DNA from: Pipra filicauda
Taxonomy: Eukaryota; Chordata; Aves; Passeriformes; Pipridae
DNA length: 64,000 bases
NCBI RefSeq assembly: GCF_003945595.2
Contig: NW_024104332.1
Location: 3,596,001-3,660,000, forward strand
Direction of reading: 5' to 3'
Within the stretch, counting starts at the first letter, position 1. Each line of letters starts with the position of its first letter. This document shows, one piece after another, positions 1 through 11,893 of this stretch. The position numbers and the translations under genes were made by a program. The notes beneath the pieces are model-generated. The model searched no databases. It saw only the letters and a program-made list of their open reading frames with translations, and was not told where the DNA came from.

Positions 1-3000
1 ATCTGAGTGCAGCTACACGGACTTCAGCACACACTCATGGTGAAACCAGGATGTAGGTCACTAGTCCAGCTCTCTTGGCTCCTCAGCTTATCCAGTGTGT
101 AATAAACATCAACACTCAGCACGTTAGTGAGACAACAGTTTAAGCCATGCATTGCATACCAATCATTTTTAAGCTGATATTGCTTCAGTAGGCATCAGCA
201 ATCTATTCTCTACACCTCAATAACTGTTCTCCAGTGCTTTATTTCAGACATTACCATAAGCTTCACCAACAAATGTGGTGCTCTGTTTTGAATTTATTTA
301 TTCTACTTCTGATAAGGTTATGACTTAATATTCTGTTTCTTGGAAGAGTAAATAGTGTGAAACAAGTTTGCATATGTACTGTAAATAACTGGGTTTATTC
401 AAACTATTTATTACTAACAAATTCTAGCTCATTTATATTAGCATATTCTTGTATAACTGTGACATGGTTTTTTCACAGCTCTTGACATAATTTCCTTAAA
501 TATATTAGCAAACAACTCTGCTGGCAGCACTGCTTGTCCAAAACATCAGTCAAAGTTTTCTTTAGGGAAAGAAACAGAGGTAAAAATGAAATTATTATAC
601 TAGATAGTGTAAATACACTGGATCATAAAAACACCCTCTCATTTTACAATGAATTAATTGCTGCATTTTGAGTGCTGGCTTAAAGCATGGAATGGAAAAT
701 AAAAGGTTCTGCATGACACTTTTGCATTTGAACAACTGTACAATGCAGATACCAATCCAGTAAAACAAAATCCTGATAAATCCTGTGTCATTAGTTCATA
801 AATCAGTTTGAAGAAATCTGAAATCAAACAAACTTAATGACATCTGAACCTTGCTCAATTTAACTAAATATCCAGCTTTGCATTTATTATAGATTCTTTA
901 TTTCTATGGGAAATACATTACTAGGAAACCTTGTTTTATTGTCTCAATCCTCCTTAAAAAAGGGAAGAACAATCCATAACTTAAACTCATCTCACCAACA
1001 CGTTAAAAGTTGGTACTCATTGAACACTCCTTAACCTGAGCATCTAAAATACTGATTCCAGAGGGCTGACCTAGAATTAATACTGACCTAAATACTGATT
1101 TCACCATCAACTTGGCTTATGTTAAAGTCTGCAAGATGAAGTACACTCGGAAGGTTTGAAATCCCCTTCTCCAACTCCCCAGCAGAGCCCCCTCACCTCA
1201 AACCAACAGCCAGAGCATTTTTTGGGAAATTACTTGGACATTTTTGTTCCATTACTTTTAATATTCTTAGATCATTAATTAAAAAAAAGCATTGAGTCTC
1301 AGCTTCGGAGGATTTTTAGTAGTTTCTAGTTTTCAGCTTGTGTTTTGTTTGAGAAAGTAAGGACTTTGGATCTATTTTATCATGCTTCCAATTTTCATAT
1401 TGTCTCTGTAGAGTTTTTAACCAGCATTCTATGCAATAATCTGAAAGTCTCTAACTTTGTAAATTGGATGAAAAATAAAAGGAATAAAATGAAATTTTTT
1501 GTTTAACAAAGGTACAGTCTGAACTCTAAAGAAGGGAACCATCAACTACAGTTATATTATAAATCATCCCAAAAGTACCATTCAAATAGAGTATTACTCA
1601 AATGTATCCCTAAAAGCAGGAATTGTTTGAACTCTGCTATTCTTTCCTGAATTTTCAGGATCTTTGCAGACCTTTGATTCTTCTGCACATTTTAAAACAC
1701 TAAATTCATAGTATTCATCTTGACCATGTACAAAAGTTTCGTAACACATTCATGTCAATTGGTGCAATAAACGAGCTAAGAATGAGTTTCTCTAATCACA
1801 TTTTAAGGTAGCTTTGCTGTGTAAGGTTTTGGGGTTTTTTTTTAAGAAAAAATGTGCTTTTCCCACAATACACAGCTTGTACTCTCTTGTGACTGCTCCA
1901 GGAAAGGGAAAGAATGAGTAGCTGAACTTATTGCAGCAAATCAAATGAGTTAAGGTTGCAAAATCCTTATCAAGCAAACCTTCAGGAAGCAAACTCAAAG
2001 AACACTGAGTGGCTTGCTTTCTCACTGGCAGATTGGGAAGGAGAAGGAACAGGACGTAGCAAGTCCTTCTCTCACACAGGAATCATTAGCATTTACAAAG
2101 TCTAAGCTTTGAAGGGAAGAAAAGCTTCCAGACACATTCTGCAAAGGAAACCTTTCGAACATCCACTGAGTGCAAATAAGCCATGTGCCAAGTGTGCTGC
2201 AGAGAGAAAACCTGGATGCCAGAAAGTTTCCCTCCCCCTTTCCTTGGAGGGCAGAAAGAGCCAGATTGTTTATGCCTGATCCTACACTGAATTTCCCATG
2301 GAGCTCTTAACTCTTGAGGGACGAGCTCCAGAGTGCAATTCATCCCTAAGCAGGCAAGAAAACTCATCACCTGTGGGGAACTGAATTACCCCCTGAGATT
2401 GTTAATGATTTTAGAAAATAATTATTAATTTTAGAAAGCTCTACTGCCACACCAGTCCAAGGGCTGCGATGTCACCAACATCAAACATTTAATCTGGACT
2501 GTCCTATCCAGCAAGTCCAGGGGCAAAGAACAGGCAAAATCAGATTGCTTTTTTTCCTAGTTCAAGTGGAACATGAAAGAAAGATTTTAATGTTGAAAAT
2601 GAAGAAAAGGAATTTAACCCAATACTAACATTACAGCAATCAAGTAGGTAAATTAAGGCTCACAAAAGTCTTGCAAATTTATCTGAACTTAGAAACAGTA
2701 ACAGCCCATATAAAAATAGGTATTATCTTTAGAATTTATCCTACCCTGCTATGCAGAATCAATTCCTTACTTTCAAGGATAAAGTAGCAGGTATAAGAAG
2801 GAAAATAAAACGCAAGTGTATTGAAATAACAAGAATACACATTTAGTTTAGATTCCACTTTTCTGTTGGAAAAAATGCATGGAAAAGGAAATTATGTGAA
2901 ATTACTTTGGAAGAGGTGGAATCTGTTTCAGTTTAAACTGGCCTGAGATTACCTGTGCAAGACTGTCTTACCCTGAAGCTTTAAATTTACACATACAGTA

Positions 3001-4472
3001 GAACCACATTGTGAAATTAACTTCTACATCAGTTGGCTGGCCTCTCAAAATAACAGAACCTGTTAGTAGACTTCACTTTGTGGCTGGTTTATCCCTTCCA
3101 AGAACCACATTCCATGTTTTCCCTATTCTTGGTTCTGTGTCCCCTGTGACTCTGCCTGGAAAGTGTCCAACAAGCACAAACTTACTTCTAAAAGTCAGGT
3201 GACAACTGATTGTTACCTGAGCTCTTGTCAGTAGAATTATACCCTTTATGAAGCACTTGGAGGCATCTCAAGGTTCAAATTCACCTGATTAGGCAGCTGA
3301 TCTCGCCCATGGGAATAAATGCTGGGTCTAAAAGTTTGTATGTCACAGTCCACTATATTCAACATTTTAGTGACACTATTCCAGATGGATCTTAACACAA
3401 ATGAAGCCATTTGTCCACTTACATACCACATCTCATTTCTGCATTAACAGCCCACAAAACCTTAACATTGTTGCTATGGTTGGGGCAGAGTAGAGGCATA
3501 AATAATTTCTAGGTTGGGGCAGAGTAAAGGCATAAATACTTTCTAGGCTTTCAGCTTTGAATGTGGAGACAAGGATATGTCTGATCACATTTTTGTCTGC
3601 ACAGGGAGAAGTTAATGACCCTAATGCATATCACTTAAAACTCAATTCTCTGTCACTGAGTTTCCATTTACACAAACCTGGAACTGGCAGGAGTCTCCAT
3701 CCTCTAGTGAATATCTTATCTATCATTCAGCATAATAATTAATCAGAAAGTTCAAAAGAACACTTTTGCTCATCTGCTTTACCTGTAATGTGACTGAAAG
3801 ATTAAGACATCCCTTAATTTGCAGCTCTACAAGAATATATTTCTTCAAAACTGATCAGGCAGTTCACTGAAATAATTTTGGGGCATGTGGATATTTATTA
3901 AATCCAGTCATTAAGCTTTCAGACAGATCTTACCAGTAGCTTTCTTCCAGTCTCAGAGCCTTCACCTTGCATAATAATCCTTAGCTTTCTTGAAAGCATT
4001 CAGTCTGTTGCCAGCTAGCACAAGTTACAGCAGTTAACACTGTACTTAATTGTGTAATTAATTTATTGTGACTAAACTTCAAGCTGAAATCTCTGTGAAG
4101 GCCTGTGAGTCAGACAGGCTCTGCTCCACAAGTCTTTCCTCCAATTTAATTTGCAGCAAAAATAAGCATTAAGTTGCTTTGTTTTAAAAGCTCAACACAA
4201 CATCAACATAGATCTGCTCTAACAGCCTATATACACCTTCCTTGCCGCTCCTATAGCTTGATGCACAAAGACTGTTCTGGCATCATCTTCCAAGCTGAAG
4301 TTTTTCTTGGTTTAATTTTTTGGCCCCATGTCCACAAAACAAGGGTCAAGACTGTTCAGAGTGCAAGCTTTCACACAACAACTGTTGTCTTTAGAGTATC
4401 TTACCTTCCGTTGTCAGCAATTCCCTCTCCCTCTGTAAGAGAAATCAAGCCTCTGCTCCCCACTTGTCTGCC
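1..4472. other. AT-rich noncoding DNA, no gene seen
   Basis: All open frames here are short, lack recognisable domains and are what random AT-rich DNA gives. I see no convincing exon with matched splice sites, no RNA gene and no clear young repeat apart from the 34-bp duplication listed separately. It could be intergenic or intronic. Old, unrecognisable transposon relics may be present. Confidence 0.6.
3478..3545. repeat. 34-bp tandem duplication (two copies)
   Basis: Two head-to-tail 34-bp units lie at 3478-3511 and 3512-3545. Each begins GGTTGGGGCAGAGTA and ends TTTCTA, and they differ at only two positions (tagagg/taaagg and aataat/aatact). The near identity suggests a fairly recent local duplication. 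No coding role is evident. Confidence 0.9.
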
Positions 4473-5135
4473 CAGAATCCCAGAATATGCTGAGCTGGAA
4501 GGGACCCACAAGGATCATCGAGTCCAGCCCTCAGCCCTGCACAGGACCATCCCCAAGAGTCACACCGTGTGCCCGAGAGTATCACCCAAACACTTCTTGA
4601 GCTCTGGCAGCCTTTGTGCTGTGACCCTGGGGAGCCTGGTCAGTGCCCAACCACCCTCTGGGGGAAGAACCTTTTCCTGAGATCCAACCTAAAGCTCCCC
4701 TGACACAACTTCAGGCCATTCCCTCGGGTCCTGTCACTGGTCACCACAGAGCAGAGATCAGTGTCTGCCCCTCCTCTGCCTTTCACAAGAAAATTATAAA
4801 CTGTAATATCTCAGTCTCCTCCAGGTGAACACACCAAGTGCCCTCAGCTGCTCCTCTCATGGCTTCAAATCAAAGCCCTTCACCATCTTCATTGCCCTCC
4901 TCTGAACACTCTAATGGCTTAACATCTTTCCCATATTGCAGTGACCAAAACTACCCCAATATTCGAGGTGAGGCTGCCCCAGGGCAGAGCAGAGCAGGAC
5001 AATCCCCTCCCTGGCCTGGCTGGCGATGCTGTCCCTGATGCCCCCGTGGCTGCCAGGGCACTGCTGACTCGTGGCCAGCTTGCTGCTGACCAGCTCCTGG
5101 ATGTGACCCCACTGCCCTGCCTGCCTGAACCAGTT
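4473..5135 (-). mobile_element. CR1 LINE, 3' end, 5'-truncated
   Basis: The left edge (CAGAATCCCAGAATATG) followed by the 'gagctggaagggaccc' block is the reverse complement of the conserved avian CR1 3' terminus. Inward it continues with the usual CR1 segments read backwards: 'aaccaccctctggg', 'gatccaacctaaa', 'ggccattccctcggg', and then the more 5' part containing 'ggctggcgatgctgt'. The element is therefore on the minus strand and truncated at its 5' end near 5135. It has no intact reverse transcriptase; the open frames across it are chance products. CR1 is a non-LTR retrotransposon that copies itself by target-primed reverse transcription. CR1 identity is firm. The exact subfamily (it resembles the CR1-J-type ends common in Neoaves) is from memory, and the right boundary is approximate. 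Confidence 0.9.
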
Positions 5136-8100
5136 ATAGAGACTTCACACCAGCCATTCCAGACCTTGCTGCAAGCAATAAGTAAAAAAGAGTGACTGGT
5201 GGTTTCTGCAGCACTTGTGTGTCACTCAACCTTTACAGGACAAGAAACTTCGTCTGTCTCCAGCGAGTAATAATGAAAATGTAGAAATCAGTCTCAACAA
5301 GCACAGAATTCAAGACCATTTAAACAAAGCTGTATATTCTGCTGCCTTTCTGGCAAATTTACTAGCCCCTACTGGCAAGACGTTACCTACTATTCCAGGA
5401 TATAAATTCTGCTTAATTCAATCAATTCAGTAATTCTGCTGAAGAAAGGACCAAGCTCTCCTGCTTGCACATACTTCCCTGCCTCCTCCTCAGTATGGCA
5501 ACATTGAGTATTACCAACAATATACACCCTCCTTCACAAGTTCATGTCCCTAAACTTTTATCCTATCAAGCAGTATATCATTAAGTACCAAAGGAATTGT
5601 ACCTGCTTTAAGTATAACACCTGCTAGCATAGTGATTTCAGGGAAGCAAGAAAAAAAAAACCACTAAAACAACGGAAGGAATTTTGGGGTTGTTCTATAA
5701 CAGGGTTGTTAATGAACTGTTTTCTTCATATAAGCCACGTACATAATAGTTCATGGCTCTGAATAGTTCATTTTGTCACCCGGTCACCACCATCTCCTTA
5801 CCCCTCCTCAGTAAACAGGTCAGAACTTCTGTCTCTGCTACTGACCAACAATAATTTTGAACCAGATCAGATCATTCCACAAGATACACAGCTAAACCTT
5901 CTGGTGTATTCACACTTGCTATCCATACCAATCTAGAAAGAACCTTAACAGACTTCTTTCCAGTCGTCACAGAGCAGACTTTGTCTAAGAAAAACTTTTT
6001 GCACAGGTAAATTTCATTTGAACAAAATTTAGTTTTACTTTGCTTCCATGCATTATTAAATGTTCCATAACACAGCTGCAGCACCTAACTCTCCCATAGT
6101 TATAGTCTCTCAATTCCTAACGCTTGTTTTTCTTTTTTTTTTTTTAATTTAGAGCCAGACATGCAGCTTTGAATCTTTCAAAATATACCAAGCCCTCAGC
6201 CATAAGTTTCCTGGTGTTCCCTCAGAGGTAAACGTTACCTACGTACACCGAACCCATGAAATGTTAATATTACACCAGAGGCTCTTCATAATCCATTTCA
6301 GGATTATTATCCATTTAGAGAAATAAAAGATTAAACAGTCTACGAACTCCTACTTGGTAATGCTGCCTGTGGACCAACAGCACACAGGGACTGTCCATCC
6401 CAATGGCCATCAACATTTCTAACTTCATTACATTTTCCTGTAAAGCAAACAGAGTAAAATAAAGCCTTCAAGCAGCCAGAGAATTTTTCTCTCCAAGGGG
6501 GCTGAATTTCTACCTGACAATATCTCACACTCATTGCAGCATGAGCTACATAATACTTTGTTATTAAAACAGACAGACAGGAATCCCAAAACAGATATTC
6601 CCTGTGATTCATCTGATTATTCTTCCCTTAATTTGAACAGCACTAATAAGTAATAGTGACTACTTTTGACACTCCAACAAGTTGCATTTCTGACCAACTT
6701 TCTCCCCACTTTAACCTTCACTGAAGGAACTTACATGTTGAAAAAAGAAATATAAGCAACTGGATTTTTACTTTGAAGCAGTAAAAAAAAAAAATGTTTA
6801 AAAAAATCTTAAATCAAACTAGATCTCTTCCTACATATTTGAGTTATTTACAGATTTCTTCTGCAGCAGTCAAAAACATGTTCACCATGAACAGAAATAA
6901 GATACAGCTATACTCTTCTGTCCTGAAGCAAGATTTAACAAGAATAATAATCCCTTACCAAACATATATTCATGTGTAAGACAATTAATGGAAAAAAAAA
7001 TATTACCTTGCAGATAAGTATTTTTAACAGTGCAATTCTGATGGCAAAGCCCTAAGCCATCGGTGTGTTAACATACTGTTTTTCATCTGTGGATCTGATA
7101 CTCTGAAGCACTAGAAGCTTAACATTCCTTTCTTAAATTGTTTCCATTTCACATAAGTATCATTTGTCTTTGGTGTTCAAATTAATGCTTTATTCAGTGT
7201 ACCCTGTGCAATCCTGACTGACCCCATAGCTCAGTCTTTTGTAGGATATTGTATAAAACTCTTTGCTGCAGTGCAATAATCCCCAGTCTTCCATCAGTCC
7301 CCTTTCTTTCAGAGTCATGACAATTCTCTTTTATGCTGACTCTTAACTACCAAACCATAGGTTGGTGCAGGAGTTCTGATTTTGCTCAAATAGTTTTACC
7401 AGCTGAGAAATATTACTGAATCTCTTCTTCTAATTTAGAGAATTCATAAAGAGGGGGATAAATGGGTCATTTAAGGCCCGAGATTCTCCATTACAGACAT
7501 CTTTCATTTGTATAATTATCACTTTTTTAAAAAAAACTTTTCTGCAGTCTTTCATGTTTCACATTTCAAAGCTGGACTTTCTCCCTTAATTTATTTGAAT
7601 ACTACCTTCCTGTCAAAAGCCAGGCCCTGTTCTTAGAAATATCTATGCTCGTGCCTAGGTTTATATTTTCCCTTTGCCTCCATTGCCCTTGACATTCTCA
7701 AGTAAAATTCAGATATACAGAAACCTAGAAACAGTTACTTCTGAAAATAATAAGAAAATAAACTACAAAATAATTTCAGAGGGAATGAGACCAATGCAAA
7801 CTTTATTCTTTGTACTGCTCTGTAGTGCCAACGTTTGCATGAAAAAGTGCTTTACCCTATTGTCTAAGCCTTCATCTCCTTTTTGCTACTGCTTTTTTCA
7901 GACAGTTCTGCCTTCACTAACTACCACACGGTAAAAGGCAACCGTGAAAAGGAAACACTCTGCACATTTGGGTAACCAAATGGCTCAGGATCAATCGAAA
8001 TTATATTTTTTTTGGAACACAGTTTGCCCCAGGATGCTTACAAACAAAATCTAGAAGTATAGCACTCACAAGATGCATTCTTATATTTTTGTTTTGCAGT

Positions 8101-9901
8101 ATTTTAAAATAAGGTGCATAGGGCAACTAAGACTTAAAGCTAAGTATGAAAATATAGAAGTAAAAAAAAAATAAAATAAAAATCCACTAAAATCCTAGAG
8201 AGTTCCTTCTTTCCCTGCTTTAACCTAAATGTTTTTCCTTAATATACAAATCAGTGGCTGCTTCAGGATGGTCCACTGAAATTTGAAAATTCACAGCTGC
8301 TTCCTAGGAGTGCACACAGGCCAGTGGAACACTCAGACTCTCCTCTTCCTTGCACACACCCTCAGAACAGCAGCCCTGTGCCCAGCCAGGCTGAGACTTC
8401 AGCTCTCCACAGATACTTGTGAAAGTTCTATGAAGAGATAAATAATGAATAAGCAGAAATCCTTGGGATGAGGAAACTCAGAGCTACAAAAAGATAAAAA
8501 TGACAATTAAAGCTTAATGTATTACTCATAAGTTACAGAAAGGAAAGATTATTACGAATAATATCGGATTCCAAAAAATGTGTTGTGTCAGCAGCAACTC
8601 AGAGTACAGTAATAATGGAAAGGGACCAATTTTCCAACAACAAATGCACTAAGAATGAGTAGACTAAGAAGGATTGGTAAAGCACAGTGTTCTAGTCTGG
8701 TTACTTTGAAGAGTGTAATGGTAAGGAAATGCTATTCCCCAGTGATAACATGAACTGTCAGCATAGAAAACAAATATGGATTTTTTTTCTTACTTTATTT
8801 TGTAATTGTTTGATTTCTTTTTAGCTACAAAGCTAGCAGTCCAAGCTAAAAAGAAGTCAAATTAAATTATTTGGTGCAACTCTACGTGAGCTTTTAGGAT
8901 TTCAAGTATTCTCATTTGTAATATTAGCCCAGCAAAGTTTAAATAGTCTTAGTTCTGAGATTAATAACAGAGATATACTAGCTAGTTTCTACATGGCAAG
9001 GCTGGAGAATCCCTGATTAGTTTAAAGTCTCCTTAATGAAGCAAATCAATACACTAGTGTGCTCACTGCATCCTAATCTGCACACATATTAGAGTACTAA
9101 GCAATTCCAGCAGCTTATACATATAGTTTCTGAAATTTTAGATAAACATTTAACAGCAGGCAGACTCTGTTGGTCATGTGAAGGATGGTGTTCCTGATCA
9201 AATTTTTAATACTACTGTAATAATCAATAAAAACTTAGATTGTACATCCTGTAGCTCTCATTTATCTGATTTTTAACACAGGAATACTTTATACAGCTTT
9301 ATAGGGGTTTTTGGGGGGAAAAGGCTACACAAGTTTATTTATGAGCTGAAAGCATTTGATCAAAGATATAGAAGACTGATGAATATTCTATTTGTGTTTG
9401 AGTAAGATCAAAGAAGTTGAAGAGTCACTATCCCAGTCAGAACCCTCCCTACACTGTATATCTTTGTGACATTTAGACAGTGAGAATGATTAATTTAGGT
9501 AGCATAAATCTGAGTCTTGAGAGGTCTAAAAATTTGCCACAGAACTAGGAATGAAATAAATACTATTAAAGTCTCATATTTTCCCCCACTCTTTATCTCC
9601 TTCGAAGGGAGCTGCTCGCAATTACAGCTTCATTCTCAGGCAGTTGCTCAGGTCACACAACACCTAGGAACATGTTTTTCCCTGGCTAAATCTTATAATT
9701 ATAAGAGAAAGTTCATTTTCATCCCTGTCAAAGACAAAAGAAATTATAGCAGTGTGTATAATCAGGACATCCACCTTTCTATTACCAGCATAAGAGGCAG
9801 AAGGTGGTATCCACCATTTTTATGGAGTGCAAACTCTATAAAACCTCCTCTTCACTCGTTTTTCCCATGGTTTTACCAGCACCACCTTAGACATTAATGA
9901 T
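5136..9901. other. AT-rich noncoding DNA, no gene seen
   Basis: Unique-looking AT-rich sequence with homopolymer runs (for example A tracts near 5650, 6780 and 8165, and a T tract near 6130). No open frame here shows a recognisable domain or a convincing pair of splice sites. I see no RNA gene. Confidence 0.6.
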
Positions 9902-10190
9902 TTACTCTATAATTTCATAACTGCTATACCCAAAAGAGCCTCCAACCACCATATAACCCTCCAGTCCTCTGTAAAGAGCAGTTCCAGTGGGGCAGTGCCC
10001 TGGTTGCTCACTCACCAGCTGTGCCAGGGAGTTCCCTTCCACACACTCCAGGAGCATCCTGGGCCGTCTCCTCTTCACTGGGGTGTATTTCCAGCAGATA
10101 TCTGGTGAGATGAATCCCCCCAGCACAATAAGGGCTGTCCTCACCCCAGGCACCCCAACACAGACAGACCCTGCCCTTGAGCTGGGCAAT
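9902..10190 (-). mobile_element. CR1 LINE ORF2 endonuclease fragment, degenerate
   Basis: The minus-strand translation over this interval contains ALIVLGGFISPDICW, then a block ending in RMLLECVEGN and LAQLVSEQ, and finally GSFGYSSYEIIE. This order matches the C-terminal half of the apurinic-type endonuclease domain of CR1 ORF2. In active copies it reads roughly as a GDFN catalytic motif, a PDICW block, an FLECVxxNFLTQ block and a terminal SDHE motif. Here the catalytic GDFN is replaced by GGFI and SDHE by SSYE, so two core catalytic sites are gone. The frame shifts at the right end, where the 66-aa frame overlaps the 95-aa one. No reverse transcriptase or 3' tail follows on the minus strand below 9902, so this is an isolated internal piece. 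Assignment rests on family motifs I recognise; boundaries are approximate. Confidence 0.82.
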
Positions 10191-10980
10191 GAAGGCCTTT
10201 TGATGCACTCAGGACCCTGAAAACTACTTAGTTGAACTTAAAATGATTGCTTGCAGCTGAGAATAATTAACTAATCTGTGTATTTTGACACAGCTAGATA
10301 ATGCCTTACCTGATGAAGGCACTAATTACTTTTTCTATACTTAGGTTATCACAGCTATCACCAGGTTTTCTCTGGCTAGTAGGAATATAAATATATTTTT
10401 GCTTTCTTCAAGGGATTTTGACAAATTCTTCTGTGGATAAACTGGGAGTGATTTGTCAAGGCTACTGGCATATTTTGTGCCTTCCTGTACTGCTATTTCC
10501 CACTGGATTTGATAAATCCAGTTTTATTCATAGAAATCAGAGAGCTGCTCAAAGCAAACACTGTGTAGCTTAAGCTGAGAGTTTGAGAGGAGCCAGGCTG
10601 TCTTTGTGTCTGTTCAGAATAAGATTAGATTTAGGCTTGTGTAAATCACCACAAGCTTGCAGGACTTGTGACAGGGACCTGTGGACTGTGCTTATACACA
10701 GCCTATTCTTTCTAAATAGAACTCTGTTAGTGAGGCCTTTGATATAAAGCTCATTTGATAATATCAAAACATATACAGTATTATATATAATCTCCTGGTG
10801 CCTTTTTGTGAGTGTCATGTGAACTTCACAGAGAATTTTTGTTAGTGTTTTTTTTAATTTATTTTTACTTATAATCAACTGTCAACTTTCCAGTAATACC
10901 AGTAATGTCATTAGAAGTAAAACAATATATTCAAATGACCAGATTCTCCCAGAAAAAGCATGGGGGAAGGAATAGCTCAA

Positions 10981-11026
10981 AATAAAACAAAGCAACCAAC
11001 CAACCAAAAACAAAAAACCAAACAAA
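10981..11026. repeat. A-rich CCAA/CAAA simple repeat
   Basis: Imperfect low-complexity tract made of AACC and CAAA words (three AACC units in a row, then CAAAAA-type words). It is probably slippage-derived. Confidence 0.75.
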
Positions 11027-11862
11027 TCCCCTCTGATTTTCAAGAGGAAAACATTGCTGAACTTTTGTTTAAAATAAACTCAAATACAAAACATCAACCT
11101 TATCTCTCCAAAAAGGAGGAAACCTCTACAGCTTGTGCATTTCTGCTACAATATTTGTACAGCACCTGGAAATTTACCTTTCTGCTGATAATTATTGTAG
11201 CACTTTGGGTGGAAGCATCTACAAGTACTGTTCAGACTCATGCACCCACAGAAATACGCGTTGATATGTCGGGGGCCGAGAGAAATGTGGGAAAAAGGAC
11301 AGCAGACAGCTGAAGAAATCTGTGGCACACCGGAGGATTGCACGTTTACTACCTTCAGATGAACACTTAGATTGCCTGGACTCGGTGTTTGAAATTGCAT
11401 TTAGAAAATGTTGTCCTTTACCATCTCATGTACCCCAGTTTCACAACTTTTTGAAAAAATCCACATGGTTCTATACCCCTTGTTATTTCCCCATTCTATG
11501 ACTGGTCCTTCAGATACTGCATTGCAGTGTTTCCTTTTATGGACCCTTGTTTTCTTTTATGGTCATCCCATTTAGGGCAATCCTTCTCCTTTTATGGTTT
11601 GATCCATGCCACACCTTCCTTTCACGTCAAGCTCCTCTCTTGCTCCACTTACCCTTCTAGTACCTTCTCCTACAGCCCCCGCATTTCCCTCAAATAAAGG
11701 TCCATTCTGTTTCGCCCTAACTCCATGGACAAACCCTCATTTCTAACCAGGTGGTGTCACTGATATGCTGAGAATTTTGTGCTGCTTATAATGATAAAAA
11801 CATCTCAGAAACGTTCCAAAGATACACTTAAAAAATGATTGCATAACAAAGCATCCTCTGGT

Positions 11863-11893
11863 AAAAAATAAAAAAACAAACAAACAAAAAAAC
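11863..11893. repeat. A-rich (CAAA)n tract
   Basis: A run of A bases interrupted by T and then three CAAA-type units. Simple low-complexity sequence. Confidence 0.75.

Noticed and set aside
4174..4680. 168-aa plus-strand frame
   Set aside because: Its second half is the antisense of a CR1 3' end and its first half is unremarkable AT-rich DNA. No domain.
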